The notes beneath the pieces are model-generated. The model ran no database searches. It was not told the origin of the DNA and worked only from the letters and a program-made list of their open reading frames with translations. The translations under genes were made by a program, and so were the position numbers. A stretch of DNA of 64,000 bases from Phanerodontia chrysosporium (taxonomy: Eukaryota; Basidiomycota; Agaricomycetes; Polyporales; Phanerochaetaceae). Positions 21,962 to 32,758 of this stretch are shown piece by piece (the first letter of the stretch is position 1; every line of letters starts with the position of its first letter). The stretch lies in the NCBI GenBank assembly GCA_001910725.1, contig MJGA01000024.1, positions 248,001 through 312,000 of the forward strand, given 5' to 3'.

Positions 21962-24446
21962 CGCGGAGGAGGCTGGACGCTCGCTGCTGCCGCGCGCGTG
22001 GGCGTGGACTGTTCGGCAGTGGTTTGCTAGCGGCAGGGGCCGGTGTGGGCACTGGGCCTCCGAGACGCGCGCAGACCCGCTGGCCGTGTCCGAGGCGTGC
22101 TTCGAGGTGGCGAATGCTATTGTGCTGCTGGTGGATGTCTGGCGATACTGGAATCTCTGTGCGAGTTTCCTCGCTTCCATCAGGCAGCCATTAGTGTGTT
22201 CGATGCTCGCTCTGTGATGTCTTGATAAAGATGGCTTCGTATACATGCAATTCACCTTGACCGTATTGTATTCTTGCGGCGTTCGCTCCGGCCCTGCTCT
22301 CCGTTCTGACTGGCGCAAGGATGGTAGGAATACGCCGGACATGCTCGCCGCCACAACGACACCCCCCTCTTGCGCGGGCAAGCGGGCACAAGTCGCGGCC
22401 ACGCAACTTGCAAGCTGCCTTCGCCGCGCAGGATGCGGACGGCCGCTGCATGACGCTAGCCGTGTCGCGCAGCGGGTGATGCTGCCAACTCGGGGGGTGG
22501 CTCCGTTCCGTTTGCGGGGGCTGCAGCGTCGCCCAACGGGTCCGCCGTTTCGGAAAATCATGGCGCGCGGCGAAAACATCGACGAGCAGCAGCAACCACG
22601 CCACCTGGCGGATGCCACCGCCGAATGGGGGGGCATGCGCAGAGTGCGCGGCGTCAGGCCCCTTTGGTCGGACCTGCGGGGCGATCAGCATCTACGGTGC
22701 CTGGGCCCGCCGTGCGCACGCATTGTGCACATGGGCCGGCAAAGAGGACAATGCGCACGTGGGGGACGTCACACGATGCGCGGTCAGAGTCAAGACTGCC
22801 GCGTTCGGCTCAATAAGCCCGCTTTCTTCGCTCTGGGATCCCCCGCTCCCTCGCCCGTGCCTCACTGCACCACACACCTCCACGAACTCTGCCACTCGGC
22901 TGCACCTGCCAGACCATGCTGCGCTCGTCATTGCGCATCGTGAACGGCGCGGGCTCGCGACAAAGAGAAGGAGAACGTCTGCCCTTCTCGTGCGTGCTTC
23001 CTGCCCTGTCTGCAGCGAGCTGTCAGCTGCAACGTGTTCCGCCAGGGCGCGATACACCCTCTACTGCTCCTTGTGTAGTCCCTCTTCGGCAGCTGCACCG
23101 CTAGTACGCCCAGGAAGGCGTCGCCTAGGGACGGTGAGCGAAACGTGCCCGGAGCTGCCACTGCGCGCTCATCGTCCCCGCGGCAGCTTTTTCGAGGTCG
23201 TACCACGAAAAGAAAAGAAAAGGTCGCTTGCAGCTGCACCCTCGTGCACTCACACCATGTATATACACAGCCCACACTCCTGCCCTCCCGTCGCTTTCTT
23301 CCGTTCGTGTGTCTTTGCGATCAGCCCTGTGCTCTCTTGTCTGTACCTCCATGTACTCGCACTGTGTAGGCTATCTGCAATCGACTTCGCCGCATCGCTC
23401 ATCCAGCGGCTGCAGACTTCTCAAAGCCGTTTCCCTTCGAGCCTTTGAACATGTTCCATCCCCACCGCCTATCGCGGCCTCCCCTGGGACGCTCGCGTCG
23501 CTGCGCACGTGGCGTCAGCGGCCCGCCATCTCCATCTGCCACTGCGCTCTCGGCTGTCCCTGCCCAACGAAAGCCGCCGTCCGGGGACAGCGCCCTGGTA
23601 GGCCCTCGCCGGGGAATGCCGCCGGCACCGGCGATCAGACGTAGCGCGTCTCCGCGGGCGGTTGCGGCTCGTTCGACGATGACCACGACGGCGAGGCATA
23701 CTGAAGTGCGGTGGCTGCCACGCGGCTACGGCCTGCAGTCCGCTGCAGGACTGCCTTGGAGCTGCGGAGAGGATGCAAGGGAGAAGGCGGGTGAGTCAAC
23801 GTTCGCCCTCGAGAGTCCCCTCTGGCTGGTGCGCGTCGAGGAGGCTTTTCTGTCTCGGTATGTTTCTGCTTACATCGGCACAATGAGCTTACTAGAGAGT
23901 GCGCAGCAGGCTCCACTGTCCCTCTCTCCTCGTTCGTCTCATCGTCATCCTCTTCAGACGCCATCCCGAAAGCGGACCCTCTGCGAAGACGGCATAGCTA
24001 AATGACAAGGTGGAGATCTCGTGAGAGCTCACCCGTTCCGGGGGCAAGTCGGTCGCTTCCTTGTTGTGAATATCATGATGAATGGGTGTATACGCACTCC
24101 AGGCGTGGAGGTCTCGATGTTCACAGCGTCATAGGCCTTCGCCATTCCGATGGCGATTATCCAGGTACACCTGGCATCTTTTGACAGTGTTTTCCCATCT
24201 TTACATGATATAGGCCGTCCATTAGCAGCACACCGCAGGCCCATCTAACGGCGCAACCATGCAGTTCACGACATCGAACGTCCAGAATACCGGCCGGCCC
24301 TGTGCAACATTCATACATGGTGATGGCCACATCTTGTGCAATCAATTGGTTGGCTTTGTCCCGGATGATCTCTTTCATTTCATTTCTGCGCCCTTTGTGG
24401 CGTGCATATTCTCTATGTGGCCTCACAGATAAGGAAACACGTGCAC
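21962..24446. other. GC-rich DNA without a confident gene
   Basis: Frames are open on both strands because of GC richness, and their products are arginine/proline-rich and unlike known families. A minus-strand frame MASEEDDDETNEERGTVEPA at 23964 is the most protein-like but cannot be followed. Around 23040-23270 (minus) there is similarity to 34915-35150. At 24157-24465 (minus) a frame with NEMKEIIRDKANQLIAQDVA is unrecognised. Confidence 0.35.
23040..23270 (-). repeat. Diverged repeat, partner of 34915-35150
   Basis: Read on the minus strand, a TATATACA motif is followed by CGACCTCGAA, GGGGACGA, CAGTGGCAGCTCCG and later ATCGCGCCCTG. The same blocks occur in the same order at 34915-35150 on the plus strand. 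In one frame both encode a FF..xDLE...TxSxxWxLRA pattern, which suggests an ancestral coding exon rather than only a promoter. Confidence 0.4.
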
Positions 24447-24453
24447 TATATAT
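24447..24453 (+). promoter_or_regulatory. TATA-like box upstream of the 24.6 kb orphan gene
   Basis: TATATAT lies about 107 bp before the start codon at 24560. Confidence 0.4.
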
Positions 24454-24559
24454 GTCGAAGGTCACTATGCGACAGCACTCACCGCTCCTCCCTCCGCATC
24501 GCGCGTCGCGGGACTTTTGACGGATAACGACTCCAACGACCTTTCACGACCACTCCAGC

Positions 24560-25281
24560 ATGGCGCGCCGGGCAACGAAGAAAACGAACAGGTCTACGAA
24601 CGCAGGCACCACGCGACCGCCACGCCAGCAGAAGGCTCGCAAGGCCCCGGACCGCGGGGCCGCGGCCGACTCAAGGGCCTCCGCAGACGGCTGGGAAGAC
24701 CTCCAGGAAGAGAGCACAACATGTGTCCCTGCGAGCGCGCCCATCGCCGTACGTACGCGCCCGCCCTCAGGCCCGTGCACGCCCCACTCACTCTGCGCCC
24801 CCAGATGGCCCTCAGGCCCGACGCCTGCGGGCGCACCCTCCGCGACCGTCCCGATGCGGCCGCGACGCTGCGCGCGTGCCCGCAAGAAGAGCTCAGCGTG
24901 CGCCTGCGCGCAGTGCGCGCCGCGATCGCGCGGAACACGCGTGAGCGCGGGCCCGGGAATGCGCAGGCGTACGTCCCGCGCAGCGCGGCGGCGCGGCGCC
25001 CCTTCGCGGACGCCCTCCTCGACCCGCCCGACGTCATGGACCAGGCGTGGTCCCTCCGCCGCAGGGTCGCCGCGCTCGGCCCCGAGCTCCCACCGCCCGC
25101 GACGGACGTGCACGACTCGCGCGACGACGGGGCCGTCTTCTCGATGGACCTCGACCTTGATCCTGCGCTCGCGCCGCGCCCGCAGCCGCCCGACAACGGG
25201 CCGTGTGAGTGCGCAGAGTGTCTGCGGTGGCTTCGGCGCCGCCGTCGGTTTATGAGTGTCCGGGGCCAGCCAGGGTTTTAA
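24560..25281 (+). CDS. Hypothetical protein, two exons
   Basis: It starts MARRATKKTNRSTNAGTTR, a very basic N-terminus that could be a nuclear signal. A clean intron runs from GTACGTACGC (about 24749) to CCCCCAG (24804), joining ASAPIA to MALRPDACGRTL in phase 0. The second exon has helical RLRAVRAAIARNTRERGPG and an acidic FSMDLDLDPAL, and ends CECAECLRWLRRRRRF, a cysteine cluster plus arginine run. I recognise no domain. Its neighbours are also short orphan genes, and the coding frame is plausible but unproven. Confidence 0.5.
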
Positions 25282-25789
25282 GCTGTGTATCTGCGTCGTA
25301 TCTCGTTGCAAGTTTCTTGCGGTGTCCTCGGTTTACTCATGTGTGTACCTCCATTGGTGTAATATTGACTGCATCTGGCTATGACACCACCTTGTCCTGT
25401 TTCAATGTCGATGGCTCGCTATTTGCTCGTTAAGATACGTGGTATGACACAGTATGCCAACATCGTCCACGGCTTACGATAAGAATGTCCCTGTAGAAGC
25501 AGCTAGTTGTCCTGAGTATGATGGAAGAAATGCCTCGTCGACGACCGCGGCTGCCAAACGTTGCCAATGAATGCGATAGTCCCATGATGCGATTACGCTC
25601 ATCGGTGGGAGAAGGGCACTCGGACCTGCGCATGTCCCCTATATACACGTCCAGCTGGGGCACTACCGCGGCGAGTGAATACGCTACTATTCCGCCGTGG
25701 AGAAGCAACAGTTGAGAATGCGAGTGTGAGTCGGCAGAGAGACACGATTATATTACACGAAGGAAAGATGACTAGAGAAAAAGACAGGC
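25282..25789. other. Intergenic, nothing recognised
   Basis: 3' flanks of two converging short genes. A CTATATACACG motif at 25639 is not followed by a recognisable gene. Confidence 0.35.
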
Positions 25790-26436
25790 TAGCATAGGCC
25801 CAAGCTGTTGTATATGTAGACACAGGCCCAAAACTCGTATTCCAAACAGTGGGATGCGGAGAGGCCGCGTGCCACCGCATTCCTACCGGCATATCCGTCC
25901 TGTGGCCACACTTCTCCCGTGGCGGCGTCACCGTTGTTCTGCTCGAGCACTGCATCGCGAGGCAGGACATCGTCGCGGGGGTCTGTTGCAGAGACATTGA
26001 GTCTGGCGTCGGCGGCATCCAGGGAGGCGTCCTCGCGCTCATGGTGGTCTTCGGCATGTGGGCCTTGGCCATCAAATGCCACTTCGAGGCAGGGCTCCCC
26101 GTTCTGCTGCACACCCGCTCAGACCCCTGCCTGTCGCGACAGACCAGCGCGACTCACCTCTGCCTCTGCATCATCGGGCGTGCTTGCGTTCTTACCCTCT
26201 GAGTGCCCGTCGGCGCTGGGGTCCCGATCCCACATCGCTCGTGTCCTGGCTGTGGCGCGCGCGCGGCGCGCGTGCGTTGCCCTCTCCGACCTCAACCTCG
26301 TGACGCGAGCCGCCGTGCGCAGGTACGCGCGTGGTAGGGAGACCGAGATGCGTCGAAGCTCGCGGTGGCGACATGTGTCGTGTGATGATATGGCGCGGTA
26401 GAGTCGGTAGACGGCCATCGGGATGCAGAGGACCAC
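25790..26436 (-). CDS. Putative orphan gene with acidic C-terminus
   Basis: From MVLCIPMAVYRLYRAISS the frame is basic, then turns acidic (DPSADGHSEGKNAS, DDAEAE). A GTGAGT...TGTGCAG intron (about 26158-26109) removes two stops and joins it to QNGEPCLEVAFDGQ, and HAEDHHEREDASLDAADARL follows. It ends YIYNSLGLC. The TATATATATA at 26490-26499 lies about 55 bp upstream on this strand. An alternative start, MSSFDVPSVALLTRG (26478), is in another frame. Function unknown. Confidence 0.35.
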
Positions 26437-26489
26437 GTGTCAGAAGGGCGACGGAGGGGACGTCGAAGGAGCTCATAGGTGTTGGGGAG

Positions 26490-26499
26490 TATATATATA
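26490..26499 (-). promoter_or_regulatory. TATATATATA core-promoter-like motif
   Basis: It lies about 55 bp upstream of the minus-strand frame starting at 26436 and is followed on that strand by a pyrimidine-rich leader. Being self-complementary, it could also serve the plus strand, where no gene is recognised. Confidence 0.4.
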
Positions 26500-27391
26500 C
26501 ACGAGACATCACCCTCTTCGGGCACAATGTCCCATCGCACTATGTTGCAAAGCAATGCACCGGGCGCTCCGCAGTGCGCGAACCCCGATCGCATGTGGCC
26601 AGCGGGACATTCTGGATGTGTCAGAGAACAAAGAGCTTGGCGCTGTGAATATACCAGCAGAATGCTGCGTGGAAGCCTCGAAGCGGGCCGAGTGATTTGC
26701 TCAGACGGCACAGCCTGCAGGGTGCAAGTGCGCTCAGCAAGGTCGGGACTGGATCGTGTTCTCTGTGTTGGAAGCTCTGAAAACTGAAGATGCTTACTCG
26801 TGTACGCAGAAACTTGGCAGGTAGTCTGAGACTGAAGTCGATGCTGAAAACGTTGAGGCGCGAGAGTCTAGACGTCCCGAGCGCCTCTACCAGCGGCAGG
26901 GACCGGATCAAGCGCCACGATGCCAGCAAGTTCCCAACTTTCATACATTCTCGCTTACCGCAACCACCACGAGGTGTTCACCTTTCAATGCATCTCTGCA
27001 TACTCACGTGTCCTCAAATTGACATGGGAGATAAGGCTGGTTGTCCCATCTCGAGGACCACCTTTGACGACATTGTCAGCAGAGTCGGTACGCAAACACT
27101 CGACTTTTGCCCTAACCAAGTGGTACTCCGAGTCGGAGATCCAAGTCATCCCAGGGGTTGCTGGGAAGCGACCCTTCGTCAGGTACCTCCGGCACATCCA
27201 CTTGGGAGCTTCTCGTCGATCTTGCCCTGAGCCGACCCTGGAGACAATGAAGGACATTGCCGAGTATATCGTAAGTTAATAATTGGCCGTAATGCCACCG
27301 AATCTTCGTGGGGCAAGTCAGCTTGAGTGCAACAAAGACTTCAATGACGGCAGAGCTACTAGAAACGTGTGATGCTCCGTCCTTTCACAGG
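26500..27391. other. No confident gene
   Basis: A plus frame near 27100-27279 (FALTKWYSESEIQVIPGVAG, HIHLGASRR, ETMKDIAEYIVS) recalls the LRR part of basidiomycete F-box proteins, but no F-box or continuous gene can be built around it. It may be another F-box fragment. Confidence 0.3.
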
Positions 27392-27399
27392 TATATATA
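27392..27399 (+). promoter_or_regulatory. TATA box of the 27.5 kb orphan gene
   Basis: TATATATA lies 65 bp upstream of the start codon at 27457. Confidence 0.55.
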
Positions 27400-27456
27400 C
27401 CGCACTCTGTCATCATCTCTCGAGAAGTCCCAGCGTCGACGTCTCAGCTATTGACC

Positions 27457-27990
27457 ATGGCCTTCACGGAGTGGCGTGCGAAGCTCGCGCAGACATCGGT
27501 GCACATCTCTACGAGTGCTCTCGCCAGCGGCAGCAAGCAGGTCCGACGCTGGGCTACCTCGCTCGTGCGCGTGGTCGTCCACAAGCTGCGCACACGGAAG
27601 GCACGCACGTCGCCACTCGGCCCAGACGACGAGCAGGAGGAGGTGCGCCGCCGCCGCCGCCCCCACCTCGCATTCAGCACGCTGACGACCCCCGCGAAGA
27701 GCCTCGCTGCGACAGCGGCGCGGCTTGCGCGCGAGCACGGCCTCTCGCAGGCGGAGGCCGAGTATCACGCGCTTCTGCACGCGCAGCAGCGCGCGCAGCT
27801 GCGCCTGGCGGAGATGATCATGCAGCTGTATCTTGACGGAGAGCTGCTCGATGGCGAGTCGTACCTGTCAGACACGAGTACGCTCGCATCGAGCGACGGG
27901 CCAGCTACGCCGCCGCCCGAATTCGAGGTCGGTGGGGACGATGTCGGTGCCATGGGCGAGCACGATGCGGGAAATAGGATGCGGGGATGA
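27457..27990 (+). CDS. Hypothetical intronless protein, 177 aa
   Basis: Start chosen at MAFTEWRAKLAQTSVHIST, with GACC before the ATG. The N-terminal third is basic and amphipathic (KQVRRWATSLVRVVVHKLR). A central coiled region follows (QAEAEYHALLHAQQRAQLR, EMIMQLYLDGELL), then an S/D/E-rich tail ending MGEHDAGNRMRG. No known domain. A strong TATA box sits at the right distance and the frame has steady GC bias, so it is probably a real lineage-specific gene. Confidence 0.55.
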   Translation: MAFTEWRAKLAQTSVHISTSALASGSKQVRRWATSLVRVVVHKLRTRKARTSPLGPDDEQEEVRRRRRPHLAFSTLTTPAKSLAATAARLAREHGLSQAEAEYHALLHAQQRAQLRLAEMIMQLYLDGELLDGESYLSDTSTLASSDGPATPPPEFEVGGDDVGAMGEHDAGNRMRG

Positions 27991-29005
27991 TGTCCGTCGA
28001 CGCTTGGTGTTATAGGTTCTACTCCGAGGTCTTTCCAGTGGATCGTTGGATATAGTTCGAGGTTACGTTTCGGCAAGCCCTGACGGCGCCACGGCAATAC
28101 ACGCAGATGTCTCTCAGGAGTGCAAGTCTCACTCCTGGGATTTCTTGTGGTATATTGCTCCCTGAGCCGCGGGCTTTGCGGGATCATACGTACTCGCTCT
28201 GTGGATAGATCAGCTTCAAGTTGTCCCATATTATACACCAAAAATTCATTTGAAGAGTGTATGAATATGTATGGAGTAGAGGCTCAAAATCAGAAGACCC
28301 TTGCAAAGGCAGGTCAAGACACAATGAGCTGAACATTTGGGCTCGAGACAACGACAGTTCGTTGAAACCGGTCAGGCTTGGGGTCGGACTCTACCGAGAT
28401 TTATTACTTAGAAGTGATAAGGATAAGTGCGCACCTTCCGTCCCGCCTGGTTCACCTGTTCATAACTCCGCGATCTGCTCTTCTACAGCGTTGTCGTATT
28501 TGTGTCGTCGCGAACAAGGTCCAAATGGCCGGGCCCATGCACGTTCACGATCCGTACACCCTAAAGATGCTGACGAGAAGGTGCTTACGCGCCGCCCAGC
28601 CTCCGATTGCCGCCGGGCGCCAGTACTCGAATTTGCCCTCGTCAGCCGCTGCCTGCATCCATCCTGTTCCTAATACTGACAGGATCCCTTGTGACTTGAC
28701 TCTCTCACTAGCTTCCGCAGAAAAGCAGACGTGCACGCCCAGCACCCAGAACCCAAGGTGTGAGTGCCATCGAGGGCGGGAGGCGTTGAATGCCGTGCTC
28801 ATTGGCAGAGCCAGGCCGACACAGGGATTTGCACCCATCACGTGCTGCGGTATGATACGGCTCGACTCACCGACGCTACACTGGTCACGAACACGAGCTT
28901 CAGCGCATACCCTGAAATCAGGCCTTTGATTTGACCCGCTTCCCGACTGCGCGATCCGTCTACCAGAGTAAGACGAGGACCTCCTCCCGTATCTCGACCC
29001 CCCGG
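27991..29005. other. Intergenic, nothing recognised
   Basis: Contains one 183-codon plus frame (28378-28929) with no family resemblance and no promoter signature. I leave it uncalled. Confidence 0.35.
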
Positions 29006-29012
29006 TATAAAA
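29006..29012 (+). promoter_or_regulatory. TATA box upstream of the DUF6535 gene
   Basis: TATAAAA lies about 200 bp before the chosen start (29206). A short upstream ATG frame at 29123 in another frame overlaps the start and could dampen translation. Confidence 0.4.
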
Positions 29013-29205
29013 TCAATACACGTTGATATTCGGTGAGAAATTCCACCAGGTGAGCTGTGAGCAAATTTCTAACCCATTCATGTTGTACGTCAACAACACG
29101 TGGTAGACATGCTACAGACACGATGAGCTCGGCCTCGGCACCACCCCCTTGCTCGTCACTTCTCTCTCCTCATCGACAACTCCATCGACCACGGCGACTC
29201 ATAGC

Positions 29206-32200
29206 ATGGATAATCAGAACTCATGTCCGTGCTCGGCTACTGTAAGTGCGATCGATGACCGCGAAATACACATACATATCAAGCATGATTTAGCCTAGGC
29301 ATTCTGGTCCATCTGGAACCAACGTATCCACCATCTGGCAGACAATGCTCAAAAATGTACGAGAAGCAGACGAGCAGAGAGTGGACAATACCAAGGAGGA
29401 CATCGATACCCTACTTGTTTTCGTGCGCACCTTGTTCACTTTCTTCTCATCCTTGCGAACTGACGGGCTGCAGGCTGGCCTATTTTCGGCTGTCGTCACA
29501 ACGTTTGTAGTCGATTCCTATTCGAACCTTCAACCCGACAACACAGACGAGATGGTCTTCCTCATGCGCCAATCCCTCGCGCAGAACTACACTTACGTTG
29601 ACGGTATCCTCCGTCCGGTTGCCCCTTTTCCCGACCAGCCGCCCTTCGAAGCTCCGCTCTGGGCAATTCGCGTCAACGGGCTCTGGTTTGCAAGCCTCAT
29701 CATCAGCCTCTCTACGGCATCTTTCGGGATGTTGGTCAAGCAGTGGCTGATCGAATATCTCGCGGCAGATCGTCACTATATCTCCCCTCAGGACAAGTTA
29801 CGCGCTCGCCAATATCGCCACCCTGGTCTCATGGATTGGAAGGTTTTCGAGATCGCAGCGCTACTCCCCATCCTCCTTCACATCTCCCTTGGCCTGTTTT
29901 TCGCCGGTCTTTGCTTCTACACGGCGGCAGCAAACGAGCTCGTCGGCCGTTCCACGTATCCTCTCATAGCCGGGTGGGCGTTCTTTGCTCTCCTAACAAT
30001 TGTTGTTCCTCTATTCTCGCCACGCTGCCCGTACAAGGTCACTGCCTTCAAGACCATAACCCGGATCGGACGACGATACATCTTCTCACGGCTGTGGAGA
30101 CCAACGAGGATAATTGCTCGCAGCATCATCTCTGCCACGAAATGGCTATGGCGAAACGTTATTCAGCTCCCCTATCGGCTCTGGCGGCGCTTGATCGCAG
30201 GCTTCGAGGCTCTGACTCGAGCCAGGTCCAATATGCCGCTGGTGCTCGTGATCCCAGTCGTCATAAGCTTTGTCCCATTTTTGCTCGTCCAATACATACT
30301 TGTGTATTCCGCTCAGCTCGTTCTAGTTATTATTCGGGACCCTGAAACGGACAGAGATGAAGAAGACGATGTCCTCAAGCGGTCGGACAAGACCTTTGAA
30401 GTCCTTCTTTCGGTCGACGAAGTCAGAGCCGATGACGGCTTGATCCTCGAGACTATGGTCGATTTGATGAAACAGCCCTCCGCCTCCGATCCATCCGATA
30501 TCGTCGCTTTCGCTCTCGGCTGCCTGCGACACCGTGTCACCGCCTCTGAGGACTTGATCCCAGATGTTAAGAAGCCCATCCGAGGGCCGCTCCCGGACAC
30601 GCTTTCTGAGCATACGTGGATTTTGTTGACATCACTCGTTGGAGAGGCCCTCGAGCGCAGCGCAAATCCGCATGACGCTCACAACGTTCTGGGAGACGTC
30701 TTCAAGGCGAACGCAGCTGTCGTTCTTCTCATCGAATCGCGTTGGTCCCTACCGAGCAAGGTGCTCGCCATGCTGGACAACCCAGTCAAGCTCGCAAGCC
30801 TGTTGCAGGCTCTACGGACCGTCCTCCGGCAATGGGCTGTGCGAGACGTATGCAGTATAGTCGAGGCGGCCCTGACACGTCTGACGATAAACGGACGTCA
30901 ACACGATCTTGCGTGCTTGGGCGCGTCATCACCAGAAGTTTGGACCATTGTCGTTCGTATTCTTCTGGAGAGCACCTGGCGCGAGGACCCTTACGAGTCT
31001 GACCATGATGCGAAGACTTACGTCATGGATCCGAACGCTTTGGATATGCTCTCTGCTCTTCTTGGGGCCGCCTCTCCAGCAATCTTCAGGAGCCTCCTTG
31101 GGCAAGTACAACACACTTCGAGCACCTCTCTTCATCTTGAGAAGTCGCATGACATGCCCGGAGCCTCCGCTGAGATGCAGTACCTTGCCGTTGCGCCGCA
31201 GCTTGACATAGCCCTCGCTGGCGAAGCTCCTAACCTAGTCAGTAATGCTATGGAGTTTTACACTCGCTACTTTTCCGAGAACCCATGTCAGACCTGGCAC
31301 CCGCCACTCTGGAAAGTCTTGCGCCAGCGAAAACCGCAGGAGTTTCTTCTCCCGGCACTACGACCTGTCGTTTGCGACCTTTGGAATTTTCTCTGCCGCA
31401 TAGACGTCGAAACTGGCGCCAGCAACGTCGACTTTGTGAAGCTATGCATAGTCCTTGCACGTCCCTGTATCCCTGAGGCCCTCGACCCGCACATCCCAGC
31501 ATCACAATTCCGCTGGGAACCACTCATCCGTGTACTCTCAAAAACCGCTGATGACGGCATCATCATAGGGAATCTTACGTTCGCCGTCGCCGTACGCGAG
31601 GATTCCATCCCTACGCTCGCATACCGTGCAAGCGAGGCAATGCAGCAACCCTTGAACGAACGGTTCAGCGGGATATCCGAAGAGATCACGACATTTAAAG
31701 CTCTTCTCCAACGTATCGCAGGCAAAGGGCCGAGACCCCTTCAAGACGTGCCGCCTGAGGACAGGACCGGCATCTTAGGGACAGGCATACAGGTCCCCCA
31801 ATTCCCACGACGGGGGCGAGGAGCCTCTATATCTGGGGAAAAGTCCGATCACTGGCGAAAACTGCGGGAAATCGTAATCTCAGGAGGACTACGAACCCTC
31901 CGGAGAACAGGGACCGGAGGCACACTTCCTTCGCCCGTTTCCGTGCCCGCCGCTCGCACTACATCGGCCTCCTCGTTCAACGGCTCAACGCCAACCACAC
32001 CGTACACCAGATCACCCATCTCACCCTTGTGGCCCAACCCCCCGGCCTGGCCCTACACGCAGACTCCGTCTGCAGGATCCAGTTCGAGTAAGAAGGGATC
32101 ACCTTCCATACGCTCCCGACGTACCATTAACCCTCTGTCTCCGGTCGGAAATCACGGCTCTTCCTACACTGCAAATGCTATGCATTATATACCAAGTACG

Positions 32201-32758
32201 CCGTCGACGTCTGCTGCACCGCCTATGCCCGTTTTACATGAGGCGCAAGATGAGGCTCGGACGTCTGTGCCACCAGCCTCGTCGATAGCAACTGTCACCT
32301 TCAGTGAGAGGCCACTTCCAGGAGAAGGGGGGCGCCAACTATCCGTACGAGTTGAGAGGGCATCCTTGCGCAACTCTAGTAACGAGGTTGCCGAGTCGCG
32401 TTCGGGTGCTCCACCTTCGGACAGCTCGCGGCACCCGGAACGCGGCATCGGCGATGGCGCCGTATGTGATCGAATATCATCTATGTCACTGTCAGCACTG
32501 ACGAGTGCGCTGTAGATGTCGGGCCATGAGCATTTTGTGGACCGTACGGCGCCTGCAGTGCCTGAGAGTGGGGGTGGTGTTCGCCCTGCAGGCGTAGCTG
32601 AGCAAGAGGATTCTGCTATGAATTCTCTGTATCACACGCCGTCTGGCATTGAAGGTAAGCACTCGACTGCTAAACCTATAAAGCCCGTTCGCGTGACCTG
32701 TCGTGATGCTACTGCTAATGATATTACAGGGCTGGAATATGGTGCTCCCGATTCCTGA
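29206..32758 (+). CDS. DUF6535 multi-pass membrane protein, ~1,080 aa
   Basis: DUF6535 proteins are basidiomycete membrane proteins of unknown role. Exon 1 (29206-29241) encodes MDNQNSCPCSAT, and a GT-AG intron leads to exon 2 at 29294 (PRHSGPSGTNVSTIWQTML). The domain reads DIDTLLVF, then AGLFSAVVTTFVVDSYSNLQ, LWFASLIISLSTASFGMLV and KQWLIEYL, with further hydrophobic helices near 29870-30000 and 30230-30330. A long helical cytosolic part follows, then an S/T/P-rich tail. Three introns are easily missed: 29423-29473 (51 nt, in frame and stop-free), 32462-32515 (54 nt, removes the apparent stop) and 32655-32729 (75 nt, in frame, branch site GCTAATG). With them the protein ends GIEGLEYGAPDS. 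The frame without splicing ends at 32515. Confidence 0.8.

Noticed and set aside
28378..28929. 183-codon plus frame as a gene
   Set aside because: No family resemblance, no promoter motif and no codon bias distinguishing it from surrounding sequence.
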